A stretch of 64,000 nucleotides of DNA from Prunella strophiata (GCA_036583965.1 JAZBQD010000013.1:12175848-12239847); one strand, 5' to 3'; shown: positions 13,351-26,890, counted from the stretch's first letter. The notes: generated by a model not told the origin, from the letters alone. Numbers and translations: made by a program.

Positions 13351-15906
13351 AACTGCCTGGGTCTGTCCCCTATCTTTCCCACAAGATGAGGTTTTCCACC
13401 CTGCTCTCCTCAGGTTTTGGCCTCCCGCCTCAAGGCCACATGCAGATGACCGTGCTTTTTCTGAAGCCAGTGCCAATGAGGCCACTGCATTCGTTATCCA
13501 GCAGGATAATGACAGAGTGCAATTCAGTCAACAGCAAATCCTCCCCAGGGAGATGCCCTCTGACCCTCCCTGAGCTGGGGGATGAACGCAGACAGCCAGA
13601 TCTCAGACAGGCGGCAGGGCTGAGTGAATAATTCCTAATGAATCCTTTCATCTCTTTGTTTTGGGGAAGGGAGGGAGGGGGTGAAAGGAAATAGTTTGGT
13701 ACTATCCACCAGCCGAAAATTATTTTCTAGAGCTACCCCGAATCACTGTCATCTGAACAACATTTTTCATGGCTTCTGCACAGTACGTGGGCACAGAACA
13801 CAGGCTGCTCTCTGCAGAGAAGCCCCTGGTGCAGACAGCCAGTCTGGGAGAGGGGAGCAACAGCCAAAGACACAGCAAGAGCAGGGATGCTGCTGGAAGC
13901 CTCGCTTAAAATCACCCTTAGGCAGGCAATTGAGAGTTAATCTAAGATATCCACTCAAACCACATTTTTGCCAATGAAATTCAGTTCCACTGACACATCA
14001 GCAAACGCACGAAGGACAAGAAAGTTCATGAAATGAGGCCCACAGAAAGCCAGGATCTTACCTCTCTCCACATGCCACTCAGACCTCACTATCAATTTTC
14101 TCTCATTTTCCAAGCCACAAGCTGTAAGGATAACAAGGATGTGATAAAAGCAGATTTATTTTTTCCCCAACAAAAAGAAGCAATTCTCATTTCTCCAGTG
14201 TGAATTCAGCTGTAGAATTCAGTTTAGCAGCATCTGCTGAACGCTCCACGTCACCCAGAGGTACCACAGTAAATAAGGGTGGAAAAACAACTCCCAGCTC
14301 TGAGATCTCAGAGCTGCTTTCAGTCATTCATGCAGCACCCTGGCCCATGGGCACTTGTCCTCATCACTTTTAGCCATACAGTTTTTATCCCCATCTCTCA
14401 ACTGGTCCTAAACTCAGCCATGTCTGAAGCAGTCAGTTCCAGCTGCAGCAGCATTTAGAGGGATTTACCCTCAGCAGATTGTGGGTTATACTGGGAACAG
14501 AAATCCCCCAGAAGGGCCCTGGTGGTAAGATGCTGCCGGCCCCATTCCCAGACAAATGAACTGACATGAACCTACACACTTCAACAGAGCTTGGCTCGTG
14601 TATTTATATAGATGCCAAATCCCAGGGATATCAATGACAATCTCTTCCCCAGTAAAACCTGATTACAAGGCTGGACTCTCTAAAGCCCCCCTGCCACCTC
14701 AGACATCATGGGGAGAGCCCCTCCAGGTGCCCAGCACAGCAGGGGTTGCAATGCCAATGATTAAGCAAATCTTCAAAGGAAAAAAAAACAAGAGTCCTGG
14801 TCAATGACTGACCAGTGTAATAGCTCAGGCTACTATCATGTGCTCTTCTCACACCACATTTGTTTGCTGGGCTGCCCAAGAGATTTCCAAGGGTCAAACA
14901 AGAGGTCATCAGCTTTGCTGAAAAATATAAAAAGCTGGAGCTGCAAGTAAGGAGGGTCCCAGTACTTACAATTAAGGCTAAAAAAGACATGAAAATGCAA
15001 ATCCTCTAAGTTTAAACATACCAGAGGCAGCATCAAAAAGGAGAAGAAAAAGGATCTTATGGTTTTTGAAGATCAGACCTTCGCAATATTCAGTAATCCA
15101 CGAAAAATTCTGACCAGCCTCAAGGACCAAGAGTGGCTGTGGAAAGCAAAACCTTGCTTTCAGGCTATTTTGAGAAGCACTCACAAGGTTTATCCCAGAA
15201 ACTGCTTTCTGCCTACTCAGATTTCTCAACTGAGCCAATCACATGGTGTTTCGGTGGACTGCTGGAGACACTTGAGAATAGCAGAGCTGCCTGCTGCTAT
15301 CTGCCTGGCACAGGGTGGTTTTTAATTGAGGCTGAACTCTTCAGTCCCTGCTGCAGTCTGCAGCTCCAATCACTGAAATAATAATTAAACCCAGGAGAAA
15401 CAGTGCAAAGCAGCAATGCCTTTAACTAGTACATTAAGATGAGGGGACCTGAAGATGTGCAGAGACATCTCCAGGATGTGCTGTTTTGTTTCAAGCCTGA
15501 GGATTTCACAGATTTTTAAACAGAAAGTCAGGGTGGCAGAGATCCTGCAGTACAGAAACAGGAGAGATGCAGGAAAGTATCCACTTTCACCTCACCCGGT
15601 CCAAGGAAAAAATCAGAGCAAGTTTTTTCCATCTGAGTTTGGGACCTTCCTTCCATGGGGATCTGAGAGATTACCCAAAGAGGAGAATGCAGAGCAAGGG
15701 ATGCACCCAAGATAGACTGATTTGAGCCATCCTCCCCAGTGCAAATTAACCTGTGAAAGAAACCACCCTGAAAAAGTCTGTGCTGGCTGTGGAGGCTGCA
15801 GGCAGATCAGACAGCACAAGTTCAGCTCTGAAATCCGAGGGGAGAGACTCAGCCTGGAAACGACTCTCCATTAGGTTAATTAGTCAAGTTTGATGTATCC
15901 AAGTCG

Positions 15907-15920
15907 GTTACCATGGCCAC
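15907..15920. promoter_or_regulatory. RFX X-box-like motif
   Basis: GTTACCATGGCCAC matches the RFX X-box pattern GTNRCC, two spacer bases, RGYAAC with one mismatch in the right half. The preceding 50 bases contain TTAGGTTAATTAGTCAAG, a homeodomain-type word cluster, so it may belong to a small regulatory element. Confidence 0.35.
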
Positions 15921-18873
15921 GGGAACTGAAGGGTAATGCTTTACACAGATTTCCTTGTGTGGGACTGGGGACAGGGGAGCTCATCCAGCCCCTCCAGGCC
16001 CCCTGGGCAGGCAGGGAGGAAGGAACTTGCCACCCTGGGCTCTGTGCCAGCCCCTGGGCTGGGCTGGGCTGCTCACAAACGCTTTACTGGAACTGCTCCT
16101 TGTCCATAAGGCTGCTAAAAATAGCACCCCAGCTCAACCAGGTTAATGACACATCAAGAAGATGCATTTGCACATAAAAGTAAACAGAATGCATGTGAGA
16201 GTCACCCTCCACCTGGCCTTTGGTTGGCTGGTTTTGAGTGGGGAGAAAAATCAAAAAGCTGCTCTGTTTTCTCTTAAAAATTAAATGCCTGTCTGTCAAA
16301 GAAGTGACAGAAAGCTGTCCATCTCTCCAAACACTATGCCAAATACAGCTGAAGCTTGTCTGTCAATTTAAGAGCCCGGAAAGAGACTACAGCATATCAC
16401 AAACAAACAAACATTTGAAGTGTTATTAGTTACATTATGATCAACATCACGTCAGTTGCTTACAACTCTACTCTGCAGCAAACACTCACCCAAGCACTAG
16501 CACACATGAGTAAAATCTACTGCAACTTCAGGAACAGCAGCAGATTTAGAAAAGAGTGGGAGAGAAAAAGCAATTTGTAATTCAGCAAGGCTCCTGTGGC
16601 AGAGCAGATCTAAACTCCCTTGAGAAAAGGACCCTCCTCTCACTCTCTGCTCATCAGGTGCCTCTCTGAGCCAGGACTGATGGCTGCAGAAGCTGCCACA
16701 CAGCACAGGGGATGGCTTCTGCCCAACCCTGCTCTTCATCAGTTGGCCCTGGGTATGCAGGGCCATGGCACAAAAGCACAGAGCACTTGAGTCTCTCGGG
16801 TGCACAAGCAAGACTCCAGGAACAAAGGTGCTGCAGCCAGCAAAAAGCAGCAACAATGTGAAAAACCCAAGCCCTGCTGTGGAGGAACATTCCCAGTCAC
16901 CACTCTGAACCAAGCACTTCATCTCCAGCTCACAGAAAAGGAGCAAATGCCACAGATCATGGCAGAAATGACTGAGCTGCTACAGCAGTGCCTGAGCTTG
17001 AGTCCAAGCTGAAACTGCTGCTGCTGCAGGAACACCAACAGAACCCTACCTGAGGGTCTGTATCACCTGTTGCAGAACTGATTGGTGAGTCCCACGCTTG
17101 AGAGAGACATGGCATGTCTGAAAACAGAAAACAGGTCTGTGCACAAGTTTGGAGGGAACATCTCCCCATTACAAGGGAATGTCAGTCCTGTGGAATTTAC
17201 TCCTGCAAAAGTAAGGCTTGAAACACAACCAGATTGTGTAAAGTACAGCCACTCTTCCCTGGTTTCAGGCCCTGTGTCCCCTGGCTCCACATCCCTCCTT
17301 GCAGCACCCATACTTTGAACTGACTTAGACAAAAGCATGACTGCTTGGTGAAGACATTCATTCAGCTACTCAGGTCAAAAACAACAGGAGAGAGAAGCAC
17401 TGTGATAGGAACGTGCTGAGAGGCAGTGAGGGGGCAAACTCCTTCAACCAGCACTACAGCCAAAGTCCCCCAATGTCAGAAATCCAGCTCAAATGAAGTG
17501 AGCTAGATGCTGTGAAAAAGGGGAGCAGGAATCACTGCTGTTTGACAGCCCCAACCCACCAAGAGTTACAATTCAGCCCCACCTTTCTCAGTAGGTTAAT
17601 GTTCAGCTCTTAGCATCCCCCCTTCTCTGCACATGCCATAAATAGTTGCTCTTACAGATTTCTGTTACACTTACCAAAAAACTGGGAGATGGCCATGTGA
17701 CAGTAGCACAGAACATGGAGAAGACCATTGGCTTCTGCAATTAATTGTACTGCCCCCTCAACACACACCAAAGTGACTTGGCAAGGCTGCAAGGCAAAGT
17801 TGCTGTATTTATTTACACTTTTTCTGCTGGTTAAGAGGCTTCATAAAGCAGATTGCAAATGGCCAAGACAGCACAGCACCTTTTTCAAGTTTTCCATAAA
17901 CTGGAATGAGTGAAGAATAGCAGGGATAGCAGCATTCCTGGCTGTGTCCCTTACAATAGATATTTTAGCCTCAGTTACCTAAGAATTAATTGGCAAAATA
18001 CTCAAGAAGTTCGTAAAGGCAAGTGTGAACACTCACTTATTTCTGGGTATGGTGTTCTTACCCTAGGGATCAGCCTCTAAACCAAAAATCAGTGTGTGCA
18101 GACTGGCTGATCAGAAGGCAGGGGAGTGCCTGTGTTAGCCAAACACATTCAGTGCCTGGAGCAGCAGCTGGGTGAGTCCAGGCTGAGCAGTCGTGCATGG
18201 ACACGTTCTTCCCGGAGCAGCCACGGGCCTGACTCTGCACCCATCTTCCAACTCAGCCAAAGGTTCAAGGTGTTTCCGCATGAAACAAGGAACTAGAGCG
18301 AGGCAAACACAATAATACATTGTGTGGGGACTGAAACCTCCTGCTGAGAAGAAATCCACAGACCTTTAAAAAGCACAACCGAGCAAAATGCAGAAAAAAA
18401 TAAGACACAGATGGAGCTTAAAGCTCTCGTCTCATTGAACCAGACCAAAACTCACTCTGTCTTTGGCAGGGATAACAGGAGCAACCAGGGTGCTTGTGTC
18501 TGCCTCTGCAGCACGACTCCTCCACCTCAGGGCAAAGCAAATTCCCCATTTCTCAGCCTTCTCTGCTCTTGGCAGAGTTTAAGGACATTCACAGAAGTGC
18601 ATTAGATTTCACGAGCACCAGTCTCGGTGGAGAAGATGCAAAGCTCAGCTCTCCACAGTGAGAGAGTTAAAATAAAAACACAACCCTTAAGGTACATGCT
18701 GACTTCTCTCTTTACTTCTGTTTCATAATGCTGGAGAAAACCCAAAACCCTGCAGTGTTTCTCACTCCAACACCACACAGCCCTCAGGAACGCTGCTGGC
18801 AGCTGGCTGGGTTCGGGACCAAAACCACAGCAGCTCTTTATGTGCATCTCAAGACACGTAGACATCAAAAACC

Positions 18874-18891
18874 AAAAAAAAAAAAAAAAAA
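18874..18891. repeat. A18 homopolymer
   Basis: An uninterrupted run of 18 A on the plus strand, preceded by an A-rich ACATCAAAAACC stretch and followed by a C-rich one. No retroposed gene body is recognisable next to it. Confidence 0.9.
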
Positions 18892-21800
18892 CCACCCCAC
18901 CCCAACAATTTTTTAGTAGCAACCCTGTCAAGATATCAAAGTAAAGCCAAAACTAAAACCTACAAATGAAGCAAAAAAATAGGAAGAAGAAAAAAAGGGC
19001 TGGCTGACACCTCCTATACATGCTGCCAGCAGGATCATTTGCTCCAAAAATAAGGATGCTCAACACATCTTAACTGATGACATGACAACTGCTTCACGGT
19101 CCCAACACTGAAGTTGCATAAAAACTCCTGAATACCCATTGCCTTGCAGCTCAGTAAAAAAACAAGCACTCTACTCACTCAGAGCAAGCAACAGACACCG
19201 TGTGCCTGCTCCTCAGAAAGATTTTCAGCTCTTCATTTCCACTCAAGCATCCACTTAGGCTGCAGAGAAGCATTTTACCCCTCCACCCTTTGCCAGTCAC
19301 GCTCAGCAGCTCCAGCCACAAGGCTGCAGCTGAGCTGGCTGCCCAGGTGCCTGTGCCCACAGCATGCAAAAATATCTCAACTGTAGCTCTGGATCCCAAA
19401 AAACTCCGCAGAGCAAGCGCACAAAGGGAGAGCTACTGACTCCAGGTCCCCCCCAGACAGCAGCAACCAACCTCCTGCAGAGCCTGGATATGCTCAGGCT
19501 GCCTCAGCAGCACCTCCCAAATAAGAGATATTTAAGACTAGAAAGCCTTCAATAAGAATTCTAAAGGCTTTTTCCACTCCTACTTCAGAGAGTTTTCCCA
19601 AAACACTGAACACACAGATTTCTGTAATGCAGACTTTGCTGCATTTTATTTCTTTGACAGTTTTTAATCACCTCTGGTCTAGCATTTGGAAATTATTATT
19701 CACACACACAACAGGAACAAGGCTGTAGGGAAACATGAATTTCACTGGCCTGCCTGGTTTTGTCTGTGGACACCACCTCACATATTACCAAATCAAAACA
19801 AGCCGGCCAACTTGAGCGTGAGGGGGAAATGAAAGGGCAGACCAGTGACCTAGAAATGAAGCTGACACTCTGGCATGAGCTTGAAACTCTGCAGCAAAGG
19901 GGAAAAAAAAATAGCTGTAAGTGCTTTCAAGATGGAGCTTGAAAAGTTTACTAATGGAATTATATGATGTGGTACTCACAGAAAAGCAAGGACTTGATCA
20001 AGGAAGTTTTTCCAATAGGAAAGAGGGGACGTAGTTATTTGCTAAACCAAAGAAACTTACACCAAAGAGGGGAGGTAGTTATTTAAGGTTCATGATGCCA
20101 TAAAAACACCCCTAGCAAACCACTGGAGAAACTTCCTGAGCACGCAGTTGTGGTACCAAACACCAGTGCTCTGACAGACACCCAAGATTTACAGACCACA
20201 CTCGCATGATGGTAACAGCACGGGCATGAGGAGGCAGGAGACAAAGCTCTAGGGCTTCAAGCAGTGATCAGGAATGCCACAGTCTCACATCTCAGCACTG
20301 ATCCAATGCAAACTCACCCTGCCAGGTGGAACTGGCTCAAAGAGGGTGTTCACAAGTTACCTTTGTTCCAGCAAGTTTCAGGCTTGAGCGAGTAATGCCC
20401 ACATCACCAGCATAAACTGACACAGGATCCACATGGCCCTCGGCAAGGCTGGCAGAGAGGCCTCCATGAGCCAACATCCAGCCCAGACTCTGTGTGCACC
20501 TTCAGGTAATCCAGGTACATCACTGGGGACTCACAGCCTCCCAAAACCAGCTCCTTGCAACATCAGACCAAGGAGATCACACGGCCTCGGCAGTAAACAC
20601 TTACACAGAACGCTCCTGCTGCAGGAGCCAGGTGCTGCCACTGACAAACCACATGCTCAGGGTTTCTGCAGCACTGCAGGTATGGGTTTGAGAAGTTTGC
20701 AGAGGCCAAAGACTGAGCTATTTATGAAGTGATCAAGTACCATGCAGCTAAGATCTGGTCTTACAAGAATTTAGCCGCTGGAGTAATTTTACAAGGTTTT
20801 GAAGTATTTTCAGAAGAAAGCCAACTTTCCATTGTTTGCCACAGCTTGTTAGAAGCCCACACATCCCGCAGTGTAGAGGAAAAGACACCCTCCACCCTCT
20901 CCAGCCAGCGCTGCACGGCTGGAGGCACAGGCAGATTTTCAGAAAGCTCGACTTTGCCTGTCATCCTACTCAGCAATTCAATTCTCCCACCACATCCCAA
21001 GCACAGGGCTCTGTCCTTCACCATGCTGTGCTGCAATAATCAGGCCCCAGTTCTTTACACAACCACCTAAGCCTCCAGACCTTGCAATTAAACACTCCCT
21101 GAGGAGGATGAAACCTGCCCACCTGGGAGGCAGCAAGTCCTCAGGGACTGAACACAGACGATGGGATCATCTGCACCAGGAACCTTCCCAAATCCTGTCA
21201 TCCTCCACCCACGGGCTGACACATTTCTTTCCTTCTGCCTTCTTCAACACAGAGACAAGGAAGAGCACACTGCAAACTCCTCTCCTGCCCTAACATGCAC
21301 AGAACAAACCCAAATGTGTTGCTTAAGAAGCTGGTAGGCAACATTCAGGTACCAGCACAGAGCACCGAGCCAGAGCCTGCAGAAAACAGAGTTTAGAGGA
21401 TGTAAAAGTCCCAAAAACTACGTGATAGATGGTCACACCACCGAAATATTTATTCAGTTTACAGCCAGTTCCCTGAGCAGGCAGAGAAGCACACCCAACT
21501 GGAAGAGTTAACTTCCCACACATTTGGCCAAAACTGCATTTCTGGGCACCGCCACTCTGTCCAGTGTTACGCCAGGGAAACAATGCTAAATAAAGATTAC
21601 GTGGAGTGGTATTATGTAAATAATTCTCTTCCACAATGAAAGGATAAACCTAGACTGCCTGGTTAGTTATTAACCCAGGAGTCAGCGCCGCAGAGAGGAA
21701 ATCCTGCCGGCTCTGCCTCCCTCCCTGACACACACACCACCCACCCAGAGAGCCACAGCCTGCAGCCTCCAGAGACAATACCCACACCATCCCAGCCTCC

Positions 21801-21931
21801 CTGCATGCTGGCACTCTCCCTCAGATCACTTCCCACAGGAGGAAACCATTTGGACCCCACCACATTGTCTCCTCCCAGGGCAACCCCTCTCCCGGCCTCG
21901 TCACTGCTGCCAATGCTCAGCTTGGCCCCCT

Positions 21932-21960
21932 TCCTCCTCCTCCTCCTCCTCATCCTCCTC
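21932..21960. repeat. (CTC)n trinucleotide tract
   Basis: About 29 bases of CTC repeats with one CAT interruption. It is a simple-sequence tract in otherwise unique DNA. Confidence 0.85.
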
Positions 21961-22179
21961 TCACCATCAGCCCAGGACATGAAGGGTTCCCTGTGCTATG
22001 ATGGGAACACACTCCTCAACTACATCCCTTCTCTTGAAGGCCTTCCCTTCCCAGCTGAACCCACTGGAGCCTGCCTTTGCTTGCACATCTTCTTCTGCCC
22101 AGAATAACTTACTCGACCTTTCTGCCTCCGTTTCTCCCTGCAACCTTCCTCCTGCCTTGGCCTCACGTCTGAATGCTTT

Positions 22180-22760
22180 ATGTTTGTCGTACGATTTTAA
22201 ATCTGTCAGCAATTCATCCATCTGCCACCTCCTGGGTTTTTAATGCCACAAAACGTTCTGGGATACGGCCTTGCATAAACCTCTTGGTGGAAAATTAAGC
22301 TGTACCTCATTCAGAAACCAAACTGGCTTTGAGATCATTTCTTTCCAAGGTGCTGGGCTATTTCAAAGACTGGCTTCTTCCCTACAGCGAGCAGAAAAGC
22401 CATGATGCTATCCAGTCTAAAATAAACATTATGGGAGCGGCGATAAGGGGAAATATTTCAGCTGACTAAGAGCAATGCGGGTTCAAATCCAAGCGTAAGC
22501 TGATATTGCTTATAATTTGTTCCTGAGCCAAAAACACAGACTGGGAGTGAAAAAATGGAAGGCATTAAACAACAAGCAGCGTACTCAGCGACTCTGAAAA
22601 ACTTCAGCATTTCCATTTACGTTATTATTTTTTTAAATAACCTTCAGTTTCACGGATCATAAAGTTAATTTGGAGTAACTTCCCTTCTCTGTAACTAGAC
22701 AGAGCTGCTATCCTTTAAATTCATTAATGTTTGCTCAGTGCTCCGCAGCTATAAAGAGAG
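22180..22760. promoter_or_regulatory. Candidate conserved non-coding element cluster
   Basis: About 580 bases stand out from their surroundings. They are AT-rich and non-repetitive, with rare CpG-bearing words such as TTTGTCGTACGATTTT, GGAGCGGCGATAAGG and GATACGGCC. They also carry GATA-type and TAAT-type words plus GGAAATATTTC. A B-box-like GGTTCAAATCC lies at 22,474-22,484, but no tRNA fold accompanies it. Retained CpGs in AT-rich unmethylated-looking DNA suggest constraint; this is an inference from one sequence. Confidence 0.3.
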
Positions 22761-22779
22761 CACTAAGCATTATCAGCAT

Positions 22780-24075
22780 CCTCCATGCACCCAGCAGGCA
22801 CAGAACCACTGCTGTGCTCTCCCTGTCCCCTCCCCGTGGCCCAGATCCCCTCCAGCCCTGGCACTGGGGTAACAATCACGGTCATGGACACCCACCTCCA
22901 TCTTGACTGCTTTTCTTCCAGTGCCTCCCCTGCAGGCAGGGCTCCCCTCTGGGCCTCTCCAAGCCAGATTCACATCATCAGCAATCAGTGAGTGCCTCCT
23001 CACCTGCCCACCCTCAGCCAGGTCACATTTCTCAGCTTCACACAGTGAAGGGGAAGGGGAGCTGCTAGGTGTGAGCACTGCCTGCTCACCAGAAACATCC
23101 CCTCCTGGGGCACCCTGCTCACCTTGAGTAGGAACAGTCCACAGCCCAGAGAGACTCCAGCTGCCCAAGGCAGGTTGGCAAGAACAGAGAACTGGTGAAG
23201 GGAAGTGACAAGTAGGGGTGGGCAGCAGGACTGGGGTGCAGCCCAGATTTCTCAATTCCCAGTACAGTCCCGCTGCTGCCTCATGCAGGTCAGGGATCAC
23301 TTCCCAAAACTGACAAATCACTCATTTCCTTCTGCTCTTCTGTCCTCCTTCCCTTCCTGCCAGATCCATCCCTCACTCTGATCAAGCTTTTACAGGCATT
23401 TTCATGCCCTCTGTTCTGGAGCTCCAGCTCCCTCTTCAATCTTCTTTTTGGGAAAGCATCTCTGCTCTAGTCATGCTCATTAAATGACACACATTTCCAT
23501 TTTCTACTGCAATGCAAAGATCTATCCCTTGACATTACAGGGCAAATCAGAGACCTCAACACCTGTGTGCCAGCACAAGCCCAGCCATAAATAGCAATTC
23601 TCTGCTGCTTCCTATGTCGATACACAGCAAGGGCCCTTCAAAGCTGTGCAGGAGCCTGTGCCACAGCAGCCTGGATGAGAATCCACGACCTCACAATGCC
23701 CAAACCCTTAAGCAGCTGCAAAAGCCTCAGTCACTAATCAGAGAGGCGACTGGGTGCTGCTGTACCTCATTTCCAGCTCCATTAGAGCTGACCCTGCTCT
23801 CTGTTGAAAACTCTCAGTGAACACTAAAGCGAGCCATGGCTCCTAAAAACGCAGCTGCACAAAAATAACAGTGCTCCTAAGAACACACTGGCCTGGATTC
23901 CCATCCTTGTGCATCCCTGCAGCTAAGCCCACGGTCTGCATTTGGGGACCACTGCTCACAGGTACAAAACCCAGGGGGAACCAGCACTTTGCCACTGGGA
24001 GTAACAAGCCCTCACACTGAACAAGCAAAGCACTCATGGAGAAAGAGACTCTTCACCAGCTCTCCAGCAGACTTG
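22780..24075. other. Unique non-coding sequence, no gene seen
   Basis: C- and T-rich on the plus strand, with no exon or transposon recognised. The longest open frame is 182 codons on the minus strand (22,773-23,321); it is rich in G, S and P, has no domain, and is not supported. Confidence 0.55.
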
Positions 24076-24079
24076 CTCT

Positions 24080-24138
24080 GACACATTGAACTTCACATAA
24101 CCCCACCAGCCTCAGTTTTCTGACTTATGAAGTGATCT
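24080..24138 (-). mobile_element. MIR-like ancient SINE fragment, reverse orientation
   Basis: The word CCAGCCTCAGTTTTCTGACTT and its flanks resemble the reverse complement of the MIR core, remembered as TGAGCCTCAGTTTCCTCATC. About 20 of 27 positions agree. The upstream bases TTCACATAACCCC also align with the MIR segment TCACTTAACCTC. The orientation is opposite to the fragment near 13.3 kb. The match is short and diverged. Confidence 0.4.
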
Positions 24139-24139
24139 G

Positions 24140-26250
24140 GTCAGAATGAGATACTGGGTTAGGGATGGGCAGTACTGCACCCCAAAGGCCCTCCTCCAAC
24201 CCTATTCCCCTTCACAACTGCTCAAATCAGCCACCCAAAACCCACCCCTGAAAAGTTACCAATGTCATCCTCCTTTTGTACCCATTCATCCAGAAACTGA
24301 CAAGATTGTAACTTTCCTTCCCCCCACAGGGACACGAAGATGATGGTATCTCAGGCACATAAATTATAGTTGATTTCAAACAGGTTTCTCCCAGGACAAC
24401 CGGATTGCAAGAAGGACTGTATTGCAGCAGAGGCCACTAAAAACCAGAACCAGCAGTGGGAGGAACACTGGGAGCCATCAATGGGGACGAATAATTCCCA
24501 GCCATGTCACAAAAGATGAAGATATCTCCTCTGACCCAATTCCAGCTAGCGCAGTCCAGGAGCTGCCGTGGAGATGAGACGGGGAGCTCTCAGCACAGCT
24601 GCATGCACACCACCACTGCCAATCACAACAAAACTGCCTTCACCAGACTGCACCTCCTCATTACCAGAGGTGAACACGGCCTGAACCAAACCCTCCTTGG
24701 ATTTAGCGCAGGATGGCTCCAGGGATTAGTACAACCTCCACTGGAGGCAGCTTGGTTCCAATCCAACCACAGCCATTAGCAAGTGAGAAGTATTGCCAAG
24801 CAGCAGCTGCTTGGTGGCTTGCACGAAACAAGTTTATGGTTTCAGTGCAGATCCTGTCGCAAAAAAAATGCCAGTCACCTCCCTGGAGCTCCAAGTGGGA
24901 AGGCAGAGGCACCCATCTGCTCCCCCAGAGCTGGAGATGCTGGTGTGGGAGGCGTTCCCATACGGGCCCGGGAGCAGCCCCCAGAGCCAGCCCTGACCTC
25001 CGCAGGGGTTTCAGAACCAGGTATGTTTTGCAACTTGGCAGAAACACACAGCTAAGTAACAGAAACCACCACCCACATGAAGCCCGAAGAACAAAGTGCC
25101 AGTGTTTTCCTGCCCCAGACATGTGCGTGCCCCATCTCCTCTCTCACACCAAAAATAGCTTCTACTTTTTCCCTTTTGGCAACAACAAACCGAGGTTTGA
25201 GTGCATTTGCTTTCAATAAACTAAACACGTTTTGCAAGAGTCTCTCTCACAGTGAAACTTACTCAACTAAAGTTATAAAATATTTGTCACATGCAAAACT
25301 TCCCTCCCATGGCATCGTGGGACTCAACCCCAACACACTCTGCGAGCCTTGCTCACTGAATTCCTCACCCAAGGCACAGGTCCTGCACAGAGCTGGCAGA
25401 CCCAGGCACACAGGAGGTTTGAGCTGAATCCCAAAGTCACTCAACATCAACACTGAAACTCAGAGAATTGAGTACAATTTGATTAAAACCATCCAGGAAT
25501 ACATGGCTTCAGTAAAGCCCTTGAAGAGTTTTGTCACCACTTCCAGAAGAGAGGGAAATGCTCACCCAGTTGTCCCAGCTCACACTGGCTCCCTTTATGA
25601 ATCAGTAGTAATACCAAATGTTTATCAATAAAGCACACGGCAAACTTAAACTTAACCTTGCTGATAAATCCCCTATACTAAGTGGAAAAACTCTCACCCC
25701 ACATGACCAAGGAATACCAGTGGAACGATATCACATCCACCAAACTGATTAAAAACACCAGATTCAGCAAAACCCTGACGTTTTCAGGCATCCAGAGGCA
25801 CCAACCTTTGCTTCACAGGAATACTGCCACAAGAGTTCAAACCATAAATGCCTGTGAACCAACGGGTTAGGAAACACCCCCTGCACAGATCACCTCCAGC
25901 AGCACTGTCCTCTCCCGCACATTCTTGAGCTGACCCAAAACACAAAGTTCAGGGAGCAGACGCAGCCTCGGGCGCAGGCAGCAGTGCCTGCAGGCGTGCT
26001 GGGCTTCCCGAGGGTTCCAAGCGCTGGGAGCAGGGATGGGTTTTTGTTTGTTGGGTCAACACGGCCCCGCGCCCCAGGCAGCCCCAGCCCGAGTCCTGCA
26101 GGTTTTGCTGCTTCAGTGGTGTTGGCAGCAGCCCACATGGCAGGCAGCTGCCTGCACTCTCTGCAGCCTGCTCTTTGTGCATTGTCAGGGCAAGGGAGCA
26201 GGAGGAAGGGCCGAGGGAGAAGAGGGAACGGGAAATTACAAGAATCAACA
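24140..26250. other. Unique non-coding sequence approaching the CpG-rich domain
   Basis: No exon is recognisable. CpG is sparse until about 25,960, where CTCGGGCGCAGGCAG and GGCGTGCTGGG mark the shoulder of the CpG-rich domain. Open frames reach 168 codons without motifs. Confidence 0.55.
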
Positions 26251-26252
26251 AG

Positions 26253-26269
26253 AAAAAAAAAAAAAAAAA
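26253..26269. repeat. A17 homopolymer
   Basis: A run of 17 A on the plus strand, followed directly by the 8-base palindrome GCGATCGC at 26,270-26,277. It marks the left edge of the CpG-rich domain. Confidence 0.9.
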
Positions 26270-26339
26270 GCGATCGCTCCAGAGACCTCAGCTGGGGTTC
26301 AGAGAAACATGCACTTGTTGCCTGCAGACACCGGCTCGG

Positions 26340-26890
26340 TTACCTCCCGTAAATATTTACACGGCGAGCACCACACGGCCCGAGGAGCCAGCGCCGGGGC
26401 CGGCCGTGCCCCCGCAGCCCTGGCACGGCCGGGGGGCGGCCGGGCCGCGCTCGGTGCCCCTCGGAGGCTCGGCCACTGCTCCGGCTGTGGGCCAGCGCCA
26501 GCCCACCGTGCGGGGGCAAGAGCCGCAAAACACAGCGCGAGTTGAACGAAACGGAGGGGGAAAAAAAGAGGAAAGGGGGTAAAAAAAGGCCCTTGGGTGC
26601 CCCACCCCGCAGAGGGGTGTCCCCGCCAGTCTGCCAAGTGCGGGGCTCCCCCGCGCTCCGGGCGGCGCGTTCCCTTGAGGCCAAAACCAGCAAAACCAAC
26701 AGCAGCAACACCAACAGCGCCCCACCAAAAAAAAAAAAAACAAAAATCAGCCAAAAGAGAGAAGTTTCTCCTCCGCGCGAGCCGCTCCCGTGGCACATCC
26801 GTCATCACCCGCTTCACCGCTCATCACCCGCTTCCCACCCGTCCATACGCTAACCGCGGCCCTTCCACCCACCTCACCCTCCATCGAGTC
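26340..26890. promoter_or_regulatory. CpG island, candidate promoter
   Basis: I counted 28 CpG dinucleotides in 26,341-26,580, against none to one per 60 bases in most of the left flank. The core at 26,380-26,520 is strongly GC-rich (for example GCCGGGGCCGGCCGTG). On the minus strand a splice-donor-like GGGAG|GTAACC has its GT at 26,343-26,342. With the C/A-rich left flank, this fits a leftward transcript whose first exon would lie in 26,344-26,600. Minus-strand frames here (up to 172 codons) have no recognised domain, so any first exon may be untranslated. An A14 run at 26,727-26,740 and CAA/CAG-rich words separate the core from the repeat array. Promoter function is inferred from composition only. 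Confidence 0.5.

Larger units (their letters stand above)
13360..22160. other. Unique non-coding sequence, no gene seen
   Basis: No exon, RNA gene or transposon is recognised. Contents are an RFX-like motif at 15,907-15,920, an A18 run at 18,874-18,891 and a CTC-rich trinucleotide tract at 21,932-21,960. AT-richer patches with TGTCA and TAAT words at about 14,140-14,280 and 16,250-16,450 could be regulatory. Open frames are short and lack motifs. The plus strand remains C- and A-rich. Confidence 0.6.

Noticed and set aside
22430..22510. tRNA gene suggested by GGTTCAAATCC, a B-box-like word
   Set aside because: No A-box at the right distance and no cloverleaf arms can be paired around it; no terminator-like T run follows at the expected place.
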